From NCBI GenBank assembly GCA_964017235.1, contig OZ024929.1, positions 62,777,603 through 62,841,602 of the forward strand: 64,000 nucleotides of DNA, written 5' to 3'. Under the pieces are notes generated by a model. The model had not been told where the DNA came from and did not search any database. It saw only the letters and a program-made list of their open reading frames with translations. The DNA is from Sabellastarte sp. h YS-2021 (lineage: Eukaryota; Annelida; Polychaeta; Sabellida; Sabellidae). A program made the position numbers and the translations under genes. Shown here piece by piece: positions 43,377 to 53,269 of this stretch (within the stretch, counting starts at the first letter, position 1; the number at the start of each line of letters is the position of its first letter).

Positions 43377-44169
43377 TGTCACTGTCAGTTCTTAATGGTC
43401 AACTAGAACTAGTAATGAATATTGATTTGTTCATAATAACTAATACATTGTAACTATTGAACTTTGGGGCTAACTCTTTCTGTTCTGATAATAAGGAGTT
43501 TGGATAATCAAGGGTGCCTTAAAATTTTATCACATTTTGAGAAAATGTGGACAAGAACTGGGTGAAAAACTTGCTTATCAGTTTATTTAAAAACTGACAC
43601 ACTATCAGAAGCTGCATTGTTACACTAAAAGCTGCACACTTGTTCACTATTTTGAACACAAGTTGCAGTCAAATTGTAGTGTTAATTATTTAAAAAAAAA
43701 CAGCATTATTTGTGTGTGACCACACAATATTCCAAGTTCATTTGATAGAAGAATCTTTGCACTAAGTGTAGGAAAAAAAAATTTTTTTTTTGACTGAAGC
43801 TGAACCTTTCCAAGCCATTTTATAAAACACTAATTTCACTTCATTTTACACTATTTTGTATTGGACACACAGAAATCAGAGTGGGAAATCTCCTTGTGTG
43901 ACGTGGCACAGTTTCAGAGAGGGATCTGTTTTGTTTTTCCAACTGTCAGATTTAACTGGCTTTTAATGTGCTTTCTAGTGGGAGTTTGAAGATGGGACTT
44001 GGCAGGTGTGTTGTTACACACATAATCTGTACAATAATGCAAGAAAAAAATTTCATGCACTGTGGTCTTTAAATGTAGCTTTTATAAGCTACAAGCTTAC
44101 CATGTGGGACTCAGAAGAGTCCCACCCTGCCTCCCCGCTGTTTACAGCTGAGGGGTAGGTTTTAGAAAA

Positions 44170-44361
44170 TTTCAACGAGAAAGTAGGGCGATTGGTCAGA
44201 AGTTATCACGTGACGACAACTAGAGGCTACGACCAAGCATTAATGTCTTTTTTTCTTAGACGTTAGCCGTATGCCTTGTGGCCATCCGAGAACAGCATTG
44301 AGTCCCACATGGTAAGCTTGTAGCTTATAAAAGCTACATTTAAGTAATTAAAATTTTTAAA
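44170..44361 (+). repeat. E3 3' inverted terminal repeat and terminus
   Basis: Complement of 18,722-18,870 (CTTAGACGTTAGCCGTATGCC; CATTGAGTCCCACATGG), then GTAGCTTATAAAAGCTAC and the AT-rich end at about 44,361. Confidence 0.88.
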
Positions 44362-44534
44362 TTTAAGTGTATTTGTTATTTCAAAGATTGAAAGTGAATT
44401 ACTTAAAAAGTTGCAGGTTGAGGGTAAAATTTAGTTTTCAGTTCCATGACCTAAGAGATAAATACTAAGCTACAGAACTACTATGGGTTGTTAGAGATCA
44501 GGAGAGTATCAGTTATCATAAATATCAAAGTTAC

Positions 44535-44599
44535 CAGCTTTTCTTGAACCCACATCAATGTCTTGGCCTTTTTCTTTGACTCCAACATCCGGACAAGGA
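44535..44599 (-). CDS. 65-nt exon of the BEN gene
   Basis: The acceptor is ACATGCAAG (weak pyrimidine tract) and the donor GTAACTTTG. Reads PCPDVGVKEKGQDIDVGSRKA in phase with the next exon (18,542). It sits 174 bp from the E3 3' end. Confidence 0.6.
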
Positions 44600-45049
44600 C
44601 TTGCATGTATATGTTAAAAGTAAGAACCTTTTTAATAAATTTATCACTTGAAATTTAATAGTATAGTGAAAAAATAAGAAATGGTTACACAATCAATGCA
44701 CTGTACATCAACTTTTGTCAGCTTCAACTTTATATAATAACTAAAGGCCTGAAAGACTTCCATGCTGCAGAAAAACCAAAACGTGACAGACATGATGCCT
44801 GTGATAACAACTGAAATACAACTCACATGGCTCAATTACAAATTTTTAAATGAAGAACAAGATATCACTGAGTCTGTGAGTATGGAAACAAGTAATTTTT
44901 TTTATAAAAAGCAATTAAAAATAGAAAAAAATTATTCAGTGTCAATCTTCATTTATTTTAACATGTAGCAGTCAACAATAAAACGCCTTTCTTCAAGAAT
45001 AACTCTGATAACAGAATTTCCTTAACTGGGTCCTTGAGATTAATCTTAC

Positions 45050-45059
45050 CAGACTTCAG
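45050..45059 (-). CDS. Candidate 10-nt microexon of the BEN gene
   Basis: CTGAAGTCTG lies between a strong acceptor (GTATTTGCAG) and a strong donor (GTAAGAT). Its length is exactly what is needed to convert the phase of 45,121 (1 nt left) into that of 44,599 (needs 2 nt). Without it the exons are out of phase unless a weak alternative donor is used. Confidence 0.45.
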
Positions 45060-45120
45060 CTGCAAATACATTCCCGAGTACAAATTCTATAGTTTTAATA
45101 GCAATTTACTCAAAACCCAC

Positions 45121-45207
45121 CTGGATCTGTCGTAGGTGTGTTGATCAGACTGACACTAGTTTCTGTCACTGTGATGGTTCCAATTTCCTTTCTGTTTTCG
45201 GTCACTT
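45121..45207 (-). CDS. 87-nt exon of the BEN gene
   Basis: Acceptor TTCATTGCACAG and donor GTGGGT. Phase 1-1. Reads VTENRKEIGTITVTETSVS, a polar Thr-rich linker. Confidence 0.65.
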
Positions 45208-45477
45208 CTGTGCAATGAAATAGAACAGTAGAATGTTTTATATTAATTATTAATACCAATCCAAAGCAAATTTTAGTGTGAACATGAAATCACGTTGATA
45301 TTAGATAAAATGAGAAGTTGAAGATAAAGTTGCCTAACATTGTACTTTTGATTATTTGAAATAAACTTTGATGAAGGGTGGGATTTCTTAAAATCCCTAG
45401 GTTTATAAATTGTTGCAAGATTTGTCTATTTATATCTGTGATATATTCAATTGACTGGGTGCACAATTATTGGTAAG

Positions 45478-45545
45478 GGGCTTTGGTGGTACAGTAGTGA
45501 GATGCTTGCCTTTCACCTGGGACCTGAGCTTCAATTACTGGGCAA
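45478..45545 (+). repeat. tRNA-Glu/Gly-like fragment
   Basis: GGGGCTTTGGTGGTACAGTAG then CCTTTCACCTGGGACC and GAGCTTCAATTACTGGGC resemble the A box, anticodon arm and B box of tRNA-Glu/Gly. The B box is mutated (GCTTCAATTAC), so this is a SINE head or tRNA pseudogene. Confidence 0.5.
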
Positions 45546-45915
45546 AATAATGTGTGAAACTTTGTAGCTTGGCAACATAACTTACTGGCTTACCCTACCA
45601 ACAAGCCACTCATTGTGATATGAACTATGTATTAAAAGCAATGCTGAATCAAAAAGCACTCAACAAGCAATCTCTGTACCAAAAGAATCATGCTTCAAAT
45701 TATTTTTTTCTCTTCTAGCATTAGTAACATTTTACCAAAATAGTGATATTTATTTTTGCTTTTTAGGATGTTTAAAATATTGAAAATCTAATACAAGTGT
45801 AAAAATGATATTTACAATGATTTATCTTGGACTGATATAATTTATATATCTGTTAAGACTATAAATGTGATATTATTGACATTAACTAAAACAGAATCTT
45901 TCAAACTAAATTTAC

Positions 45916-46041
45916 CTTGAACACTGGACTCTGTCTCAACTACCTCCAAAGCATTCATAATGACATCAACTGTGATATCATGCTTGGTTTTCAAAACCAT
46001 TTCAACCTTTGTAGCAGTCTGCGTCAGCTTGCTTTTATCAT
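45916..46041 (-). CDS. 126-nt exon of the BEN gene
   Basis: Acceptor CATTATTTCAG and donor GTAAATTT. Phase 1-1. Reads DKSKLTQTATKVEMVLKTK and on without a stop. It lies 54 bp from the 5' end of E2. Confidence 0.68.
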
Positions 46042-48091
46042 CTGAAATAATGAATTTAATACAATTGTCCTCGGGAATTTCGTTGTAGCATTGTTTTTAT
46101 TGCGTAAAATACCCTTACCTTATCCTCACTGGTGCTATGTGTTGGCAAGAGCAAACATCCACGACCAACTCGAATATTTTAAAAAGAAATATTCTTGTTA
46201 GTACCCTGCGCATGTGTGGACTGCGCATGCGCCGCGGCCGTAGTTCCTTTATATTTCATATTTAATTTGGTCGTCGGAGAGTAAACATCGACAGGAAACC
46301 ATTTGCCGTTTTGTTTATTTCAAAATGGCGTTCGTTTTAAATGACGGAAGTTCATGTTCAATAGATGGATTCATCTGAAGGATTGCTTTAATTCCTTCTT
46401 TTCTTCATCTCTACCCAGCATTTTATTTTAACATACCAGTTGTTGGAATATATGCAGGGTACACTGCATAGGAATTTTGCCAGTCATTCAAGTAACAGTT
46501 CTGCTTTCTCTTCTGAGGTAAATATAGTAGTTTCTGTGCTTGAGATGGCGAAGAATGACCCTTTCCATGCTGAACCTACAGTAGATTCACGTCTTTGATG
46601 AGTGCTGGGAGATTTCATCTTCAGATCTCTATATTTTATTTTATTTTAAATGTGGAGACAGTGCTTCAAAAACTATTTTGGTTTAGTTCTGCTACCTCAC
46701 TGAGGCAAGTACAGCAGGAACGGCCATTAATAGTGACCAGGAGGTTGAGATTTACGACCCCAGACGGGCTGAGGCAGCTACAGAAGAAATGGATTTCATC
46801 AGTGACCAGCGTGTTTCCGTAACCGTGGATGGCTACGGGAACGGCAGGGCATCCACCACAGAGTAAACATATCCATCACTGGGTGACTGTTGACTTCTGT
46901 CCAAGAATGGCAGTACATCCAAGTTGCAGCAGAAATGGCCACTAACACGGTCCAGTAGCTTGTCAGTGGCCAGAAGGTGAATGGTTCCGTGGCCGGCACC
47001 GTGACGGCAATGTAACCACAGAGGAAACATTTCCATTACTGGATGATGGGTTCTTTAGATAGCCATGGGCGGTAAAATAACTACGATGTGTGTCTGTCAT
47101 CATGTCTTCATGTTGCCGTACACAGTGGTACACAGAAGAGCTTGCTTTGAGATGTCCATTCATCAGTCTTCAGATAGCGGTGCATTGTCTGAGATCCATT
47201 ACCGTGCATGGTGAATGTCTTTGGAAGGAATTTCTACCACGGCTTTAAGTACTAGTTCTGCTTTCTCTTTTGAGTTTTTATAGTAGACGGTGTGCTTGTT
47301 TGATCCCCATGTTACTGTCCTCAAAATCATTTTCTGGGAGATGGTATCACGAATCTTCAGTTGTCGTACATTGTCGAAGATCTTCAGTGAAGGCAGCAGG
47401 GAATCTACCCTGTTGTAGCTGGTGGTAATGCTGTTCCCAGAATGATCAACACTTACAGGGTTCCAGGAGTACGGCTCCAGTTTTGTGTCATCTCATGGTT
47501 GTGCAAAAGATGAAATCGTCTATAAGCCAATCAAAAAGCTTTTCAACCATTACCCACAATGGGTTCGCAGCAAACAATTCAGACAGGAAGTGACCTTTTG
47601 TATGGTGAAGATGGTGTTAAGCTCAGTTTATAGCAAATTTCCCAGTGAGAAAGGCTGTTTATTTCATGGATATATAACAGGTTATGTGACAAATTCTGTG
47701 GGATTGATAAAATTATTTGCTTCCTCTCAGTTACACGGATGCGTTTATTCTGTCTTTACGTGTCCTACTTCAGTATTGCAGTCGACTCGGCAGATCCCGA
47801 TGGACGAAAACGACCTCAACTCTAGCCAGTTTGTGAGGAAAATGGCCAGTAATAGAGGACATATTTGCTTCTCAGTTTATTGGGTTTACCATAGTCGAAG
47901 TCGAGTAGTCTTTCTATGCAATAATGGAAGTAGACGATCTCTGCTTTCACCAACACATCCTGAATGGCAGTTTGCAGTACATTGTCACACCACTGGCCAC
48001 GGTGGGTACTTGCACTGATGATCGTTTCCTGCCTTCCAGTCTTCATAGCAGCTTCATTTGCTTTGGTGGTAGTACAGAGTAATGCGCAGGT

Positions 48092-48145
48092 TTGATCATG
48101 AAGTTAAGCAGCATTGGCCATGGTTAGTGTGTGGATGGGTGACCA
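48092..48145 (+). repeat. 5S rRNA-like sequence (SINE head or pseudogene)
   Basis: GATCATGAAGTTAAGCAGC, then GGCCATGGTTAGTGTGTGG and GATGGGTGACC, correspond to the internal promoter of 5S rRNA (box A, intermediate element, box C) in order and spacing. The outer parts of 5S are missing, so it is a 5S-derived SINE or pseudogene fragment. Confidence 0.7.
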
Positions 48146-50282
48146 TTTCTCCATCTCCTCATGGACAGATTGAATAGATGTAGCCTCCATTTTAAGGTAT
48201 GGTTACAGAAGGTTTGTCATCCTAGAGTAACACACATTCAACAATGGGGTTGACAGTTCTGTGATAATCAAATTGTCCAGTATATCCACATGTTGAAGTA
48301 TTTTCTGGAAAACAATCACAGTGAATTATAGGGGTTTGCTTTCCTCGAATGCTACATAAAGGGCAATAACCCCAGTAAGAATGTGTATAAGCCTGGGGTT
48401 TTCGAAGTGTTTTCTGGTTACAAAGCCAGGGTAATGAGGGCTGGTTAAAGTTTTAAGTTTATTTTACTAGCTTATCACCATGCAATCTTTCAGAGTGGTA
48501 GAAGTGTGCAGTAATACCATTTGTGAAGGGGACTGGTAGTTGTAATAGACTTATCAGATGGTCACTTACATATCCTGTTAAGATATAAAATCTACTGTGG
48601 CAGGTCATATAAGTCCCTTCCCTTCAGTTTGCTACAACTCTTCATTTTCTTCAAGTATATGCAGCTTCTGGCTATTCCAAGTCCATCACAGTATATTATC
48701 TGGGTGTACTTGGAATAGGTGATCATGTTTGGTGGTTAACTTTCAAAAGAATTAACCCCAATGCAGCAGTGCTGGTTTACAGTTCCAATCTATACAAGGG
48801 TGTTGTGTCCCTAATGTAATAAAGGGGGTACCCTATTAAGAAATTGAGAGTCTACAAAATTTTTTGCTAGTCACTCTTATGATCCTATCCTGTAATCTTA
48901 AATAGTCCTAATGGACAGATTACACAGGACAGAACCCATTGGAAGTTTATTTAATCTCTATACATTCGATTTCCTTGTTTGGAGATTTTGAAAAGGCATT
49001 TAACTTGGTGGACTGTCCAAAAGAATATCTTTATATTGTCTTCCTTGCATACACAAGAATGCAATTTCAAATGTTTTCTTCTGTTATTCAGGCAAGGTTA
49101 CAATTCAATTCCAGGATTCTCATGATGGGCATAGGGTTCCGTGTATTGCTATTATTATTCAGTTCTATGAACGATTGAATATGCTTCTTTTAAAGGTATT
49201 TGGAACTCATTGGAAGTATCCAAATCTTTAGACATACAAATTCCTTGTTAGGAGACCATGAAAAGGCTTTTGAATTGGAGAAAAGTGTAGTTGGTAAATG
49301 TGTGTATAAAATCACCATCTTTTGTTATGCAAGTGTATCCGTAAGGCTACCTAATGCTTTTTGCAGGTATCCTAGTATGGTGTTTGGACAGCTACATAAT
49401 TACATGGTATATATGTTATGGAATGAAGCAACAAAGTGACTGGTTTCTGAGATAAGTCACTGTTGTATGTGTTCTCCTTGGTGCGGAGGTTTATGTCCTG
49501 GGGCAATTCCATACCAATTTTCCTGAAATGTTGCCAATGTAAGACTGTTTATCTATCATGACATTACTCAAGCACCAAATAGTGTGTTGACAACGGTCCA
49601 AAATCATAGGATTTTATGATGGAACTTACGTTTATGTCATGATAAACAGCAAGTTACCTCTGTATGTTCCATCTCAATGCAGTTTATATAGTGTTGAATA
49701 TTTCCTGGGGATTATTGACATTTATGATTGCTTTTTAGCTATCATCCTCAAGTTGCTTCACTGAAAGACTTTATGGAATGATAGTGATAGCAGGAGTGAA
49801 TGGCTGGGAGTGGTTAGTGTTGGGTTGTGTTACAATCGTTCCACAAAACCTTCTCTGCTCCTTACTCCTTGGAAAATCTCATCAAGCAAGCTTACAGTCT
49901 GAGAGTTTTCACCAGATCCATTAATTTCTTATTCTTTATGTATGGTATCTGGCCATATTTCAGACTTAGCTTTGGAACTGTCATTTTCAATGGCAGACAG
50001 AGTTCTAGTATATTTGTGAATATAAGTCTTATCTATTACTTTAGGGAGACTTATTGAATTGGGTTTTGGTGCCCAGGGGTTGCTTGCTCCTTATACCTAT
50101 CCTTGAAAAGTCCGTTCAGTCGGATTTTTCCATCAGATTCCACATAATTCTAAGCCTAATTATGTATAATCTTGGCAAGAGGTTTCCATGTTTTTTACTT
50201 GTTTCTCATGTAATTCAGTATTTTACCTACTGAAATACATTTTCTTTTTTATGTTTTTCAATGATTTTGCAATTGAATTCTG

Positions 50283-50336
50283 GTGTTGAGCTTTAGAGTC
50301 TGCCTAGCAGAGATTAAGCTCTATAAAGTACAAATT
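50283..50336 (+). repeat. LINE 3'-end fragment
   Basis: TTAGAGTCTGCCTAGCAGAG then ATTAAGCTCTATAAAGTAC matches the 3' end of the L2-like LINE at 22,990-23,040 (TTAGAGTCCATCAGTGATGG, AGATTAAGCGCTATAAAAG). Confidence 0.55.
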
Positions 50337-50635
50337 ATGATAGTGGAATCATAAGCTTCAGACTGGGATATTTCTTGTTTTGATGTTGAAAACAGATTAT
50401 TTCTCAGTTTTTTAGTTCTCAGCCTTATTTCGAGGTGAAGGAGAAGTTAAGTATTTATGTACAGAGGTTAAGAAATTGGAATCTATTGAAGCTTTCTTAA
50501 CTTGGATGATTTCAGATAAACCATCTCATGGATCATCTTATATGTTTAAGAATCATTAGAATATCTTCTTAGATTCTTCTTAATGTATTAGATACATTAA
50601 GCAGAAAATATTATTTTTATTGCGATAATATATCT

Positions 50636-50825
50636 TACCTAGTGGACCAGTGCATTTGTCCGGCGCGCAGCCGGTGCCGCCAAACGTTAGACAAAAACGT
50701 CCTGAGCTGGGCTCTGACCGGGACCGGTAGTGTACTCCTCATTCACCAGGTGTCGTGACTGCACCCAGCTTCCCTACTGCGCGTGCGCGCGCATGCGTAC
50801 TTCCTCTTTTTGTTTGGCGCCATAG
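50636..50825 (+). repeat. E1 5' inverted terminal repeat
   Basis: From TCTTACCTAGTGGACCAGTG through CATGCGTACTTCCTCTTTTTG. Matched inverted at 56,690-56,870, with mismatches such as GGTGCCGCC versus GGTCCCGCC. Confidence 0.92.
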
Positions 50826-50926
50826 TGTATTAGCGGATAATTTCAGTGGAATAAACTTTGAATTATATTTGTTCTTTGCAAGTGTGTTGGAAGGAGATTT
50901 TTGGATATTTGCGAAATATATTTGTC

Positions 50927-53007
50927 ATGGCATCACCAGGACAGAGGCGTGGTAGTTGTGGCCATGTTATGGCGGCATTCGACCTGCACAAAAAATGTGC
51001 CCGCTGCAGGGACAAAAAGATGGGAGATGACCCTTGTGTAAAAGGTCAACATTATGATTTGTGTGATAGTTTTTCGGACTCTCAGAAGGGTATGTTAGCA
51101 ACTCCACAATACCAGATCCGGAAAGATAAGAAAGCAGGGACATTGGTTTCCCCTAGTAAAGTAACTGTTGTGGGTCCCGTGGAGGATCAGCTTGATTTTG
51201 AGATGCCCCCAGACGCTGCGCATGCGCAGGAACGGATTATTACCGGTCCTTCACCGGCTGCTTTTGGTCAAACTAGTGCAGGAGATTTTCTCTCCCGTCA
51301 GGACCTTGAACTGTTAAACAACCAGTTGGAAGAAAAATTCGCCCGATTTGAGGCTCTCCTCTCCAGAACCAACATTTTCTCAACCCCCAAGATGCCTGTC
51401 TCGACAATTCAAGCTCCCATCTCGAACACGCCTTTTATCAATCCCTCTCCTGACCCCGGAGCCACCGGTCCGGTGAGGCCTCCGGGTCAGGATTTAGAGG
51501 TTTCCCCTGCTGTTAAGAAGCATAAAGGAAAGTCAAAGCAAAAGAAGTCTTTTAAACCGGCCTCTAGTGCTGGTGCTTCGGATCAGATTGCTATGGATCC
51601 TGTTCCTCTTTCCAAGACAGTTGTGCCCGGTCCGGGTTTACAAGCTCTTGAGAAACCGGAGGAAACTGTTTCTTCTTTTACCAGTGTCACTTCTCTAGGA
51701 TCAGCTTCTCAGCCGGTCATCACCGGTCCGCAACATTCCAGTGGTTCTGCTTCATTTGCTCCGGACAGTTTTGTTCAGCCGGATCCGGCTCTGTCAGACG
51801 GGGAACCCATTCCGGACCGGTCAGATAAAGACTCTGGTGAGGAGGGTGAACTTTCAGATTCTGAGGTTGCTGAGAGAAACGAAGAAATGAACTACAGGAA
51901 AACGGTCCGGTCGGTCCGGGCTTTCCTTGGCTGGTCACACATACCAGATTTTGAAGCTGCTGTAGGTGATACGGACAACCGCTCTGACAACCCTTGGAAG
52001 GGTAAACACCCTCGTCGCACAGGAAAAGTGTCAGTAGAACTGCCAGCGGACGACTGGCTTTGCTATAAAATGGAAAAGCTTAATACGCATGCTGCAGAAG
52101 GTTACCCTTCCCGTGCACAGGAAGCAGCGGGTCTGAAACAAGACCAGTTTATCAGAACACCTAAAAGCCAGGCTAAGTGGTATACGCAGTCCCGAATCAA
52201 ACAAGATGGCAACCAAAGACCTGAAGGACTATCTTTGGCTGGTCGGGTTCCGAAGCAAGACTGAATTTGCAATTCTCACGTATTGCCAAGATTTCCTCTT
52301 ATCCATCCTCAGGACCGGCTTCTAGGCCTATCTCTCAGGAAATCCTTAGACGGTGGGAGCAGTGTGCTAGGGAAGGCTCCTTGATCACTAACCACGCCGC
52401 AGGGTTTAACAGGTGCGTGAGTGAGATTCAGGACAAAATGAACCAACATATTTCCTTTCTGAACTGTACCATTGTTAAAGGTAAAGCTCCAAAGGAGGTC
52501 ACGGACGCCATCAAGGACTTGAAAGACTTGTCAGCTTTCCACACTAGCGTCTCTGTGGCCTTAGGTACTGCTTTTCAGCACCTTGCAGACAGCCTGTTTG
52601 TCCAACTAGCTAATTTCATTTTGTTGAGGAGAGATTCTTACCTAGAGTACGTAAAACCAGGCCTGAAACCTGACACTTGGAATAAGCTGCGCAATGCTCC
52701 CCTCTTCACTTACGGGTTGTTCCCGGATGATGTACTGGCAGTGGCGGAGCAAGATATACAAAAGCAGGAGTCAACTAGGAGTGCTTCCGGTCCCGGTTCG
52801 GGCACATTTCAGCACTCAAGAAAACATCAGTTCAGATACCAGCCATACGACAAGAAAGATAGTCGTCAATCTGGCTTTTCATCTACTCAGGCTCAGCAGC
52901 CTTGGCGACAGTTTTCGGGCAGAGGCAGGGGTAAGAGTCGGGGTAGAGGTGGCTCTAGCTCCGCATACTACTCCAAGCCTGCCCGTGGTACTAAGCCATA
53001 TAAATGA
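50927..53007 (+). pseudogene. gag: E1 DIRS gag, one frameshift
   Basis: ATG at 50,927 (MASPGQRRG), chosen because it precedes the conserved FDLHKKCARC ... GDDPC ... LCDSF cysteine block. A long Pro/Ser-rich middle and a basic KKHKGKSKQKKSFK stretch follow. The first frame ends at TGA 52,262-52,264. The continuation (RIAKISSYPSSGPASRP to the Gly/Arg-rich RGRGKSRGRGGSS tail) is in another frame to TGA 53,005-53,007. The Gly/Arg tail is probably nucleic-acid binding. Confidence 0.82.
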
Positions 53008-53269
53008 CAATCAGTGTGTATTGAGTCCCCCAGTTCAGTTAAAGTCAAAGTTCGGGGATCTCAATCTAGTGTCATCAGCAAACAAAGTGACTTTTCAAAA
53101 GACTGTAAATTTGCATGTTGTTCTTCCTGCAGTTTCTGTAAAAGGGCCGTTGCAAAAGAAAAACGTAAGACCCTCTCATTCCAAAGTAGAAATAAAATCT
53201 GTGAACAGTGCTTTGTCTGTAAATCAGTGTCTCTTTGCCCCAAATGTTACAAATGTCACATGTGTTGTC

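Larger units (their letters stand above)
41592..44068. mobile_element. TTAA-flanked DNA element (piggyBac-like target), non-coding
   Basis: Flanked by TTAA on both sides (41,588-41,591 and 44,069-44,072), one of which is accounted for by the uninterrupted ICR sequence. The terminal inverted repeat is AGTCCACAGTGCATGAAA at the left and its complement at the right with one mismatch. TTAA duplication is characteristic of piggyBac transposases, although this end sequence is not one I recognise. No transposase frame is present. Inside are a LINE fragment and another small inverted-repeat element. Confidence 0.75.
41535..44110 (+). repeat. E3 internal complementary region, split by insertion
   Basis: The left part, 41,535-41,591 (GAGTCCCACATGGTAAGC ... 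GCGTAATAAAATTG ... TAATTACTTAA), is complementary to the 5' terminus and the start of the 3' terminus. The right part, from 44,073 (ATGTAGCTTTTATAAGCTAC ... CTTACCATGTGGGACTC), completes it. The two parts match the 3' terminus at 44,317-44,361 across the break. Confidence 0.85.
18706..44361 (+). mobile_element. DIRS retrotransposon E3, multiply interrupted
   Basis: 5' terminus TTTTATTACGCTACAATAGC at 18,706; 3' terminus near 44,361. Inverted terminal repeats lie at 18,722-18,870 and about 44,180-44,320. The ICR, complementary to both termini, is split in two (41,535-41,591 and 44,073-44,110) by a TTAA-flanked element. Its own genes are gag (19,092-21,014), RT/RNase H/MT-like (23,057-24,890) and YR (about 24,890-26,049). 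Insertions are a LINE (21,021-23,050), Ngaro E5 (27,876-39,421), a foldback element (40,133-40,944) and the TTAA element (41,592-44,068). It sits in an intron of the BEN gene, on the opposite strand. No target duplication is seen, as expected for DIRS. Confidence 0.88.
46300..50614 (+). other. E2 interior, non-coding body
   Basis: No frame here shows a recognisable protein motif, and the longest (47,485-48,018) is not conserved in E7. Shared blocks with E7 include GAGGTAAATRTAGTAG, GGAGACCATGAAAAGGC and CAAGCACCAAATAGTGTGTT. About 48.06-49.07 kb is present only here and holds the 5S-like sequence. A long hairpin (CTATTCCAAGT / ACTTGGAATAG) lies at about 48,674-48,719. Confidence 0.6.

Noticed and set aside
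45478-45545. Functional tRNA gene
   Set aside because: The B box and acceptor stem are mutated; the same judgement applies to 6071-6190 and 38,365-38,450.
47485-48018. 177-residue frame in E2
   Set aside because: Not conserved in E7, no recognisable domain, and it runs into a segment next to the 5S-like sequence.
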